The position numbers were made by a program, and so were the translations under genes. The notes beneath the pieces were generated by a model. It saw only the letters and a list, made by a program, of their open reading frames with translations, ran no database searches and had not been told where the DNA came from. From positions 1 to 25,890 of the forward strand of contig JAGLHV010000001.1 of assembly GCA_023143305.1 (NCBI GenBank): DNA of 25,890 bases, in the 5' to 3' direction. Of this stretch, positions 18,096 to 25,118 are shown piece by piece; the stretch's first letter is position 1; every line of letters starts with the position of its first letter. Source of the stretch: a bacterium. GTDB taxonomy: Bacteria; CBDUZB01; JAGLHV01.

Positions 18096-19568
18096 TTAAT
18101 TAGTTACTACTTTAACAGTCTCTAAAGTTTTAGTCTCTTGCCCACTCACTCTAATTCCTCTGCAAGACAAATTTTGTAAGTAATTACATATTTCCCGAGT
18201 TATCCTTTCACCTGGAATTAAAATAGGAATTCCCGGGGGATAAGGAGTTAAAGTTTCAGCACAAATATGCCCTGCTGCTCTTTTAAGCGAAACCCTCTTA
18301 CTTTCTTTTAAAAGAACCACTTCTCTGGGCATCATTACCATTTCTGTCGATAGTGATGGAAGTTGCAAACCCCAACATTTACCATTCCTTTTATATTTGT
18401 TATCTATTTCTCTTAATGCTTTCACTAAACATTCTATATCTTTTTTCGAAGTTCCCATCCCCATAAGAGCTATTATATTAAACAAATCCGCACAATCAAC
18501 CTGAATATTATAATTTTTATTTAGAATTGATTCAACTTCGTACCCGGTTAATCCCAACCTATTCACATTTATTGTTAATTTCAATACATCCAAAGTATAA
18601 TCGGAATTTAATTCTTCCTTACAAAAACAATGCATGTTTTCCAATCGATTGATCTGTCTCCTTGCCCAACCGGCATAATTAATCAGCTTACTAATTATCT
18701 GCCTTCCATAAAAAAACATTTGCCTTCTTGATAAATCCATTGAAGCTAAAATTATATAATTAGGACTGGTAGTCTGCAATAAAGAAACTATTTTTGCTAC
18801 CCGGTTTGGATCTACAATATCCGAATTAAAATGTAAAACAGACCCTTGACTTAATCCGCATAAAATCTTGTGTATACTCTGAACACATAAATCCACTTTT
18901 GCATCAACACCGGAAAGTGGTAAATCTTCATGAAACTTCAAATGAGGCCCGTGTGCTTCATCCAGCAAAATAATTTTGTTATATCGACGAACAACCTCAA
19001 CAATTTTTTTTAAATTAGCACCGACTCCATTATAGGTAGGACTGGTAATAAAAACAGCTTTTACTTCAGGAAATTTTTTTATTGCTATTTCTATCTGCTC
19101 CGGGGAGCTGTCCAATAATATATCTAATTTTTGGTCTATTTTCGGTTGGATCCAAATAGGCCATACTCCACTCAGTATTATACCACTCATAACTGATTTA
19201 TGAGCATTCCGGGAAACAATAACAGAATCCCCAGGATTACAAGCAGATAAAAACATTGCTTCATTTCCAACAGTTGACCCATTAACTAAAAAAAAAGATT
19301 TCTTAACCCCGTATGCTTGTGCAATTAATTTTTGTGCTTCTTTTATCGGCCCCCTGGGATCATGGAGAGAATCTACCTCAGGAAAAACAGTAACATCCAT
19401 ATAAAAAATATTTTTTCCTATAAACTTTTTAAAGATCTTATCTACACCTTGCCCATTTTTATGTCCGGGTGTATGAAACGATATCACTTTCTTTTTTGCA
19501 TGTTTAAAAACAACATCAAATAAAGGAACTTTTTCCTGGCACTTTCTATTATTTTCTTTCTTTTTCAA
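18096..19568 (-). CDS. PLP-dependent Orn/Lys/Arg decarboxylase (SpeA-like)
   Basis: A 490-residue fold-type I decarboxylase of the Orn/Lys/Arg class, the same size as Bacillus SpeA. It has FHTPGHKNG near the N-terminus, VNGSTVGNEAMFLS, Asp203 in LLDEAHGPH (pairs with the pyridine N) and Lys234 in SIHKILCGLSQGS, which holds PLP. The C-terminal domain includes AETLTPYPPGIPILIPGE. It probably makes agmatine from arginine, or putrescine/cadaverine from ornithine/lysine; sequence alone does not decide. The start codon is TTG, with AGGTGG 10 bases upstream overlapping the speE stop codon; no ATG fits. It follows speE by 14 bp, so its product probably feeds SpeE. There is no agmatinase (speB) in the window. 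Confidence 0.9.
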   Translation of the reverse strand: MKKKENNRKCQEKVPLFDVVFKHAKKKVISFHTPGHKNGQGVDKIFKKFIGKNIFYMDVTVFPEVDSLHDPRGPIKEAQKLIAQAYGVKKSFFLVNGSTVGNEAMFLSACNPGDSVIVSRNAHKSVMSGIILSGVWPIWIQPKIDQKLDILLDSSPEQIEIAIKKFPEVKAVFITSPTYNGVGANLKKIVEVVRRYNKIILLDEAHGPHLKFHEDLPLSGVDAKVDLCVQSIHKILCGLSQGSVLHFNSDIVDPNRVAKIVSLLQTTSPNYIILASMDLSRRQMFFYGRQIISKLINYAGWARRQINRLENMHCFCKEELNSDYTLDVLKLTINVNRLGLTGYEVESILNKNYNIQVDCADLFNIIALMGMGTSKKDIECLVKALREIDNKYKRNGKCWGLQLPSLSTEMVMMPREVVLLKESKRVSLKRAAGHICAETLTPYPPGIPILIPGERITREICNYLQNLSCRGIRVSGQETKTLETVKVVTN

Positions 19569-19578
19569 CTGATTTATT

Positions 19579-19584
19579 CCACCT
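19579..19584 (-). promoter_or_regulatory. Ribosome binding site for TTG-start decarboxylase
   Basis: AGGTGG on the minus strand, 10 bases before the TTG at 19568 and overlapping the speE stop codon. It supports the TTG start and translational coupling. Confidence 0.6.
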
Positions 19585-20521
19585 ATTTATAAAAAAAGAA
19601 AAGATTCTTTTTACAAATTATTTTTTTTTGCTTACTAAAAATGTCTCTTAAATTTTTAGCAATATTAAAAATGCCCGCATGAGTATAGCCATCATAAAAT
19701 TTTAATTTACCTTTTATGCGATTCTTAATTCTCCGGTCTATTTCCATTTTTGATATTTTTTCAGGATCATTTTTTTTTGTAGCTATAATAAATGCCCACG
19801 GCACGTCAAAAGAAGGAATAAACTCAGAATAAACCTTTCTTATGGGAAAAACCTTTTTTACTGTACTATAAATTAATGAACATAATTCAATCTGGGTAAG
19901 AGACATCGATCCCGATTGAATAACCAAAACACCATTGGATTTAAGCTTACTAGCTACTATTTGATAAAATTCTTTAGTATATAATAAACAAGCCGGCCCT
20001 TTTTTTATCGGACAGGGAAGATCTGAAATAATAACGTCAAATTTTTCTTTTGTCTGAATAATATATTTTCTTGCATCATCAATAATTATTTTTGCCCGGG
20101 AATCTGAAAAAGCCCCCTTATGCCACGAATATAAATATTTCTTACAAAAATCAACTACCTCCCCATCAATATCCAACATAAAAACTTCTTTGACTGATTT
20201 ATATTTTAATACCTCCCGTAAAGTTGCACCCTCACCTCCACCCATAATCAATACCTTTTCCGGATTAGGATGACTTAACATTGCAGGATGAACCAATGCT
20301 TCGTGATAAATAAATTCATCCACCTCGGCAGATTGAACCTCTCCATCTAAAATCAAACATCTTCCAAAAGAATAAGTATCTGCAATTAAAGCAGCTTGAA
20401 ATTTAGTTGTTTTTGTAACTACATTCTTTATTATCCGATGTCTATGTTCTTCGCCTTTAGAAAATTTTTCCGTAAACCAATATGTTTTTTTATTCTTTGT
20501 TGTTTTCCGTGCTTTTGGCAA
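19583..20521 (-). CDS. speE: Aminopropyltransferase (spermidine synthase family)
   Basis: A 312-residue Rossmann-fold aminopropyltransferase that moves the aminopropyl group of decarboxylated SAM onto an amine. Landmarks: TYWFTEKFSKGEEHRHRI, the GGGEG loop at 94-98, Asp117 and Asp119 in MLDIDGEVV, and the active-site stretch starting at Asp167. This stretch reads D167-L-P-C170-P-I, so the second Asp of the usual DxxDP is Cys (codon TGT, clear in the DNA). The GPACLLYTKEFYQ and YSEFIPSFDVPWAF segments look more like the Thermus/ACL5 (agmatine or thermospermine) branch than E. coli SpeE. The start is TTG directly after the speD TAA, with GGGAG 8 bases upstream. The lysine-rich C-terminal tail is unusual. 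Product uncertain: spermidine, aminopropylagmatine or a longer amine. Confidence 0.88.
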   Translation of the reverse strand: MPKARKTTKNKKTYWFTEKFSKGEEHRHRIIKNVVTKTTKFQAALIADTYSFGRCLILDGEVQSAEVDEFIYHEALVHPAMLSHPNPEKVLIMGGGEGATLREVLKYKSVKEVFMLDIDGEVVDFCKKYLYSWHKGAFSDSRAKIIIDDARKYIIQTKEKFDVIISDLPCPIKKGPACLLYTKEFYQIVASKLKSNGVLVIQSGSMSLTQIELCSLIYSTVKKVFPIRKVYSEFIPSFDVPWAFIIATKKNDPEKISKMEIDRRIKNRIKGKLKFYDGYTHAGIFNIAKNLRDIFSKQKKIICKKNLFFFYK

Positions 20522-20911
20522 TTAATTTTCTCCCGGTTTATATTTTATTGTTGTATTTTCCGAAGTTATTATCCCTCTCTTTACCTCTAATACATTGCTC
20601 CTCTTAGCTTTTAATACTTCATTCAAATATTCATAAGCAATCCAGGGGTCTATTTTGTCTCCACAGGTATAAACATCTACCGATGCAAAATTATACTCAG
20701 GCCATGTATGGATAGAAAGATGAGATTCAGCAATAACTACTACACCACTAACTCCATGTGGTTCAAATTTATGAAAACTTTGATTTACAACACATGCTTT
20801 TATCACATTAGCTGCCTCTACCATTATCTCTTCTATCTTTTTTACATCGTTTAAAATTTCAGCTTTACAATCATAAAATTCCGCCAAAATATGCTTACCT
20901 AATGCTTTCAC
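20522..20911 (-). CDS. speD: S-adenosylmethionine decarboxylase proenzyme
   Basis: A 129-residue class 1B (Thermotoga/Bacillus-type) AdoMet decarboxylase. It cleaves itself between Glu62 and Ser63 in IAESHLSIHTWPE to make the pyruvoyl cofactor; His68 and Cys83 (VDVYTCGD) are the processing and catalytic residues, at the same numbers I recall for the Thermotoga enzyme. It supplies decarboxylated SAM to SpeE. The start is GTG, preceded by an AAAGGGGGTGG-type site. A sigma70-type promoter is placed about 40 bases upstream. It abuts speE with no spacer and is the first gene of the operon. Confidence 0.95.
   Translation of the reverse strand: MKALGKHILAEFYDCKAEILNDVKKIEEIMVEAANVIKACVVNQSFHKFEPHGVSGVVVIAESHLSIHTWPEYNFASVDVYTCGDKIDPWIAYEYLNEVLKAKRSNVLEVKRGIITSENTTIKYKPGEN
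20530..20534 (-). promoter_or_regulatory. Ribosome binding site for TTG-start speE
   Basis: GGGAG on the minus strand inside the 3' end of speD, 8 bases before the TTG of speE. It explains use of TTG, as no ATG or GTG fits the conserved N-terminus. Confidence 0.6.
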
Positions 20912-20949
20912 ACCCTTCCACCCCCTTTCTTTAAAAATATCAATACTAA

Positions 20950-20978
20950 AAGATATAAAATTTTGAAATTGATGTCAA
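20950..20978 (-). promoter_or_regulatory. Sigma70-type promoter for the speD operon
   Basis: Minus strand: perfect -35 TTGACA (20973-20978), 17-base spacer, -10 TATCTT (20950-20955, two mismatches). The leader to the speD GTG is about 32 bases, too short for a riboswitch. Repeat copy A lies just upstream. Confidence 0.65.
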
Positions 20979-21029
20979 GAAAAAAAATTCTTTTTTCCCG
21001 AGACAAAAAGCATTTATTATTTCTTACAA

Positions 21030-21205
21030 ATAAACTACCCCGCAGCAAGCTACGGGGTATCAAAGGTTTATCCCACATAACTTTTGCGCAGCAATCTGCA
21101 GGAAATTAAACCCAAGACCCTTCGACTCCTTTCAGTCCCTCAGGGCCAATTCAACTACAGAGTTTTTTCAGCTATGCTGACAAAAACTTTGTAGTTGAAT
21201 TGAAT
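21030..21205. repeat. Hairpin-rich intergenic repeat, copy A
   Basis: In the 334-bp gap between the anti-sigma gene and speD. It holds three hairpins. First, TACCCCG/CGGGGTA (21036-21059) closing on AGC-AA-GCT. Second, CCCT..GACT/AGTC..AGGG near 21118-21145. Third, a 54-bp near-perfect palindrome (21148-21201). It shares CAGCAAGCTACGG and the flanking bases with copy B at 23090-23245, and contains a second, weaker CAGCAA unit at about 21086-21135 that aligns with copy B without gaps through the ACTCC segment. No ORF is present. It resembles REP-like or MITE-like intergenic repeats. Confidence 0.75.
21148..21201. repeat. Long palindrome in repeat A
   Basis: Arms 21148-21172 and 21176-21201 around a TAT loop; the left arm starts AATTCAACTACAGAGTTTTT and the right arm is its near-exact reverse complement (a mismatch and a one-base bulge). 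It lies 45 bp past the stop of the anti-sigma gene and could end its transcript, but no T-run follows on the minus strand. Confidence 0.75.
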
Positions 21206-21245
21206 TAAAATTTACTTATCTCAGAACAAAATACTCCTCATCTCT

Positions 21246-21662
21246 CTATAAATGCTTCACCATCTTTAATATATTTCCTTTCCCTTCTTCACTTCTATAT
21301 TCCAATGTGTCCATAAATCTTTTCATAATAATTGTTCCTCTTCCCCTACGAAGCCGTTCCTCTAATTTTTTTTCAATATCACCCATGAGAAGTTGACGAA
21401 AATCAAAAGATTTACCCTGGTCAATTATAAAAACAGAAAATTTATCCACTTCAATCACAAAAGATATCTTGATAGGACAGCCCTGTTTACATTCATAAGC
21501 ATGCTCCATAACATTAGTAACAGCTTCATCTACAGATATAACTACCTGCTCTGTTACATCACTATCCCATACTTCTTCCTGGCCTATGGATTCAACGAAT
21601 CTTCTCACATAAGCTAAATAAATAAAATCACTGTAAATTTTAATGTCTATTGTTTTTTTCAT
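21246..21662 (-). CDS. RsbW/SpoIIAB-like anti-sigma factor (serine kinase fold)
   Basis: A 138-residue GHKL ATPase of the HATPase_c_2 type, as in RsbW and SpoIIAB, which hold a sigma factor and phosphorylate their STAS antagonist. N box VDEAVTNVMEHAY, G1-type loop IIDQGKSFDF and G2-type loop RGRGTIIMKRFMD are seen. I chose the ATG at 21662 (MKKTIDIKI), 4 bp after the STAS stop codon; a longer frame from 21707 would overlap the STAS gene by 41 bp and has no ribosome site. It forms a pair with the STAS gene. No sigma factor or PP2C phosphatase is in the window, so the target may be a distant sigma factor or a non-sigma partner. Confidence 0.88.
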   Translation of the reverse strand: MKKTIDIKIYSDFIYLAYVRRFVESIGQEEVWDSDVTEQVVISVDEAVTNVMEHAYECKQGCPIKISFVIEVDKFSVFIIDQGKSFDFRQLLMGDIEKKLEERLRRGRGTIIMKRFMDTLEYRSEEGKGNILKMVKHL

Positions 21663-21666
21663 TTTT

Positions 21667-22050
21667 TTATAATTCTTTTTTTTCGGATTTATTTTTTTCA
21701 AACTCATTTAATGCATCGTATTCTTGTTGAAGTATTTGAAAAATCTTTGTACAGCCTGAAATATCAAATACTTTGTGCACTCCCGGAGACAAATTAACAA
21801 TAAAAAAACTACCTTTATTGTTTTCTATTTCATCTTTCGCCACTACCAGTAATCCTAATCCAGCACTACTAATATATTGTAAATCTACCATATTCAAAAT
21901 TATTTGATATTGTTCTATCTTAAAAAAGGCATTTAACGTACTTTCTAATTGGGGCACCGTATGAGCATCAAGAAACCCTCCCACATCTACAATCTGCACC
22001 TCACAATTGTCTATTTTATGAGATCTAACATTTATTTTTAACTTGCTCAT
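21667..22050 (-). CDS. STAS-domain anti-sigma factor antagonist (RsbV/SpoIIAA-like)
   Basis: A 127-residue single STAS domain. The phosphorylation-site segment LQYISSAGLGLLVVAK places the conserved Ser at 61/62, and the VDVGGFLDAHTVPQLESTL start is typical. In partner switching, the unphosphorylated form would take the anti-sigma protein off its target. The start has a GAGGGTAA ribosome site and lies inside the 3' end of the PHP gene (26-bp overlap), so expression is coupled. The C-terminal NEFEKNKSEKKEL is charged and outside the domain. Confidence 0.9.
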   Translation of the reverse strand: MSKLKINVRSHKIDNCEVQIVDVGGFLDAHTVPQLESTLNAFFKIEQYQIILNMVDLQYISSAGLGLLVVAKDEIENNKGSFFIVNLSPGVHKVFDISGCTKIFQILQQEYDALNEFEKNKSEKKEL

Positions 22051-22900
22051 TTTTACCCTCCATTATTTTTTTATATTTTTTTAATTTATCAAGGACAGAA
22101 TAAGAAATTTTTATTGTTCCCATTAAGGGATACCTATTTCCTACCCTACCATGACAATCTGAACCACCTGTAAACAAGAGATTATATTTAAAAGCTAATT
22201 TTTTTAAAATATCAAGCTTCCTGTCCTCATGCCGACTATGGTATATTTCTATTCCAGCCAGTCCTGCTCCAACCAGCCTTCTTAAAAATTCCTCACTAAC
22301 CCTCTCACACAAAGGATGGGCAAGAACAGGAATTCCCTCTGCTTTTAAAATAAACTTAATTACTTTTTCCGGCTGCCAGTTATATTTTGCAACATAAGCA
22401 GGTTTCCCACAGCCTAAATATCGGTCAAAAGCTTTTTTTGTGTTTTGGACATATTTCTTTTCTACCAATGCTTTAGCAAAATGCAAACGACCTATAGAGC
22501 CTTTTTCTACAAATTTTAATATATCCCTGCTGGTAATTTTTAATCCTAAATCATTTAACTTTTTCAACATTTTATAAGCTCTTTCTTTACGTTTTTCACG
22601 AAACAGACAAAGTTTATCTAAAAAATCTTGATTTTCCCAATTTATATAATACCCAAGAATATGTATTTCTTCTTGCTCCCCCTGCCCCTTTGCACTCAAT
22701 TCTACTCCGGGAATTACCTCCAGACCACATTCATTACCTCTTACAATAGCTTCTTTGATTCCGCCTACCATATCATGGTCAGTAATTGATATTGCAGCTA
22801 AACCAACTTTATAGGCATAATTCACTGCCTCTACAGGAGTAAACACTCCATCGGAATAATTCGTATGTATATGCAAATCAATATATTTTTTTTTCTCCAC
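22025..22900 (-). CDS. PHP-domain phosphoesterase (RNase AM/TrpH-like)
   Basis: A 291-residue PHP protein of the YciV/TrpH type. That group includes a 3',5'-nucleotide bisphosphate phosphatase and the 5'-3' exonuclease RNase AM. All usual metal ligands are seen: His10 and His12 and Asp17 (LHIHTNYSDG), Asp41-His42 (ITDHD), Glu67 (PGVELS), His80, His195 (VLAHPL), His221 (IYHSRH), Asp248 and His250 (GGSDCHG). GSIGRLHFAKALVEKKYV and GCGKPAYV are subfamily blocks. The start is GTG with AGAGGAT about 10 bases upstream. It lies 38 bp after tRNA-Gly and overlaps the STAS gene, so tRNA, RNA-processing enzyme and partner-switch genes may share a transcript. Confidence 0.88.
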   Translation of the reverse strand: MEKKKYIDLHIHTNYSDGVFTPVEAVNYAYKVGLAAISITDHDMVGGIKEAIVRGNECGLEVIPGVELSAKGQGEQEEIHILGYYINWENQDFLDKLCLFREKRKERAYKMLKKLNDLGLKITSRDILKFVEKGSIGRLHFAKALVEKKYVQNTKKAFDRYLGCGKPAYVAKYNWQPEKVIKFILKAEGIPVLAHPLCERVSEEFLRRLVGAGLAGIEIYHSRHEDRKLDILKKLAFKYNLLFTGGSDCHGRVGNRYPLMGTIKISYSVLDKLKKYKKIMEGKNEQVKNKC

Positions 22901-22938
22901 TCAAAATTATCCTCTTTATTTTTCCCTTTTCAATAAAA

Positions 22939-23010
22939 AGCGGGAGACGGGGATCGAACCCGCGATATCAAGCTTGGGAAGCTTGCGTTCTACCACTGAA
23001 CTACTCCCGC
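22939..23010 (-). tRNA. tRNA-Gly (anticodon CCC)
   Basis: Minus-strand cloverleaf: acceptor GCGGGAG/CTCCCGC, D-stem GTTC/GAAC with loop AGTGGTA, anticodon stem CAAGC/GCTTG with loop TTCCCAA (anticodon CCC, reads GGG), T-arm GCGGG-TTCGATC-CCCGT, discriminator T. The 3' CCA is not encoded; the next bases are TTT. The discriminator U is normal for bacterial tRNA-Gly. Confidence 0.95.
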
Positions 23011-23089
23011 TTATAAATTTTATCCCGTTTTATTTTTATTTTTTTATCATTCCTTTTTAACCATTATTATCTAACAAAAAACTTCCGTA

Positions 23090-23245
23090 AATCAACTATC
23101 CCTCAGCAAGCTACGGAGAATTAAACCAGAACCCCTTCCACTCCCTTCAAGGGAGGTTATGCTGAGTAGCGCGAAGTGCTCAGGATCAATTAGACTACAA
23201 AGTTTTTGTCAGCAAGCTGAAAAAACTCTAAGTCTCATTGAATTT
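23090..23245. repeat. Hairpin-rich intergenic repeat, copy B
   Basis: In the 310-bp gap between the cyclase gene and tRNA-Gly. It shares CAGCAAGCTACGG (23104-23116) and its flanks with copy A in the same orientation. It then has hairpins CTCCC-TTCAA-GGGAG, CTGAG...CTCAG (about 23162-23183) and a long stem (23186-23241) with arms ACTACAAAGTTTTTGTCAGC / GCTGAAAAAACTCTAAGT. This last stem matches the reverse complement of the long palindrome of copy A, so that module is inverted between copies. No ORF or transposase is seen. Confidence 0.75.
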
Positions 23246-23320
23246 ACAAAACCGTCGTTCACGATTTTTCCCCAATAAAACATTTAACATTTTCTTTCTT
23301 TAGTTTTTATATATTATATT

Positions 23321-24976
23321 TTAATCATCACTTTTAAATATAAATTCTTCTTTTAAAGTGTATACTTGTATGAGATCTTCTTCCGAGAAAAATACTTTTC
23401 TAAGAAAAGACTTATCGTTTAAAGCATTATAAGTGTTTTCCCCAATTAAAATTTGATTTTGATGAGCTAATTTTAATAAATGTCCTGTTAAATCCAAAGC
23501 ACGACTAAAAGTTTTCCCACCTTCTGCATCCTTACCTCTTATAACCTTTCCGGTATTAATTCCCATTCTAATTTGTAAAGAAGTTTTTAATTTACTGATT
23601 TTTTGATTAAAAAATTTCAACCGGGTTAAAATCGCCCTTCCTGCAAATATTGCCCTATCCGCTTTTTCAAAAGAATAAATAACACCATCTCCACTGCGAT
23701 TTAATAATTTAGCACCAAAAGCAGACACAACCTTATCTATAAATTGATGAAAGTGTTCAAAAGAAAATTGGACAGCATCTTCAGCTTCGTCCTGTTTAAG
23801 TTTCGATGATTTGAATATATCAATACCTAAAAATGATTGATCAACAGAAAATTCATTATTGATATATTCATTTAGACGAACAGACAATTGCACCGCCTCT
23901 TCCAAGTTTAATTTCTCCAAATCTAAACTATCTACTAAAAACTTTTCGTTGTAATTTTGCTGCACTTCATTCGGCGAAAGAGTGGAAACCGATTTACCGG
24001 AAGAATCACTTAAAGGAGTATTTAAAGAAAGTGCTTTTTGAAACATCTTATCTTCCTCTTTCTTTTTTTGATTATATTTATTCACAACTTTTTTATATAA
24101 ACCCAAAATACTGTAATTCTTTAATAAGCCCAAACTACAAATCACTATATAAATAACAGTCAGCGAAAAATAAATACTGCTTAAGGGATATTCTAATTTC
24201 TCCGGATTGAGTAAAAAAATTAAAAAATAAAGAAAAAACATTAAAATCAATCCAATCAAATATCCCACAACAAAATAAATCTGTTTCTTTAATCTTTGAA
24301 AATACTTTATCAAATAAGCAATTGCTCCCCAAAATGCCATTTGCAAAATCAAAGTAGAATTATTCAAAAAAACTTTTCCGATATTCAATAAAATAATTTT
24401 CAATCTAATCAAATTAATAAACGGATAAAATTTATCTGCCACCCAACTCAAATCATAAAAAAGAGCAGGATATGAGACTAAACTATAAAAAGAAAAATCG
24501 GGTAAATCAACTAAAATATAACCAATAGATCCTTCTAAACTTATAATCTTTATTATGCTATAAAATAAATAACTCAAAATGACTATTAAAACATTTTCTC
24601 TCCCTAACAATAATGGAGCCAAAGGAACAATAATAAACTCAAGAGGAATAAAAAGACCTAAGGCATTATGAATGCTAAGAAGAGGCATACTAAAAATTAA
24701 AAAATAAATTTCAAAAAATCTATACGACTGATAAAATATAAGGACAAAACTCAAAGCAAAAATAAAATATAAAATTGCCAACTCACTAGAATGATAGAAT
24801 ATAGGAAAAGCCAACAAAAACATACTAATAATTATAGCCAAACGCGCTGATTTAAAAAATAAAATCACTATTAAAACAGTAAGAGTCAATACCCATTCAA
24901 GTGGAAAATATGAAACAGTTTGTAGTCCAAAAGAAACCATCAATCCTAAAATTAAACTTTTTATGATTTTATTCAT
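23321..24976 (-). CDS. Polytopic membrane protein with divergent class III cyclase domain
   Basis: A 551-residue protein. Residues 1-295 hold about eight to ten membrane helices of no family I recognise; a charged linker (NKYNQKKKEEDK) and a disordered Ser-rich stretch follow; residues 382-545 form a class III nucleotidyl cyclase-like domain. Metal-binding Asp386 (FLGIDIFKSS) and Asp430 (NRSGDGVIYSF) are kept, as is RMGINTGKV. The adenine-specifying Lys position reads Asn426. The transition-state Asn and Arg (NxxxR in VNxAARL) read Asp495 and His499 in RALDLTGHLLKLA. So it may be a weak or inactive cyclase, or make another nucleotide. The start has AGGGGAA upstream. Effector genes for cAMP are not in view. 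Confidence 0.8.
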   Translation of the reverse strand: MNKIIKSLILGLMVSFGLQTVSYFPLEWVLTLTVLIVILFFKSARLAIIISMFLLAFPIFYHSSELAILYFIFALSFVLIFYQSYRFFEIYFLIFSMPLLSIHNALGLFIPLEFIIVPLAPLLLGRENVLIVILSYLFYSIIKIISLEGSIGYILVDLPDFSFYSLVSYPALFYDLSWVADKFYPFINLIRLKIILLNIGKVFLNNSTLILQMAFWGAIAYLIKYFQRLKKQIYFVVGYLIGLILMFFLYFLIFLLNPEKLEYPLSSIYFSLTVIYIVICSLGLLKNYSILGLYKKVVNKYNQKKKEEDKMFQKALSLNTPLSDSSGKSVSTLSPNEVQQNYNEKFLVDSLDLEKLNLEEAVQLSVRLNEYINNEFSVDQSFLGIDIFKSSKLKQDEAEDAVQFSFEHFHQFIDKVVSAFGAKLLNRSGDGVIYSFEKADRAIFAGRAILTRLKFFNQKISKLKTSLQIRMGINTGKVIRGKDAEGGKTFSRALDLTGHLLKLAHQNQILIGENTYNALNDKSFLRKVFFSEEDLIQVYTLKEEFIFKSDD

Positions 24977-25064
24977 AAATTCCCCTAAATATTTAGCAAC
25001 AATGAAATTTAATTATCTTTATATCAAAATAATACTTTTCTCCATAAAAAATACCTCTTATAAA

Positions 25065-25093
25065 AGTTTACACTCACTTTTATTTTTTGTCAA
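25065..25093 (-). promoter_or_regulatory. Possible sigma70-type promoter for cyclase-domain gene
   Basis: Minus strand: perfect -35 TTGACA (25088-25093), 17-base spacer, -10 TAAACT (25065-25070, two mismatches). It lies 90-117 bases before the ATG in the gap after the nitroreductase gene. Confidence 0.5.
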
Positions 25094-25118
25094 GGTAAAA
25101 AGTAATTAACACTTTTCA

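Noticed and set aside
20912..20979. SAM or polyamine riboswitch upstream of speD
   Set aside because: The leader from the predicted promoter is only about 32 bases and shows no aptamer-like stems.
24977..25060. Short leader frame (MEKSIILI) with an AGAGG-like site upstream of the cyclase gene
   Set aside because: Only eight codons in AT-rich DNA, no run of regulatory codons and no attenuator hairpin after it; probably chance.
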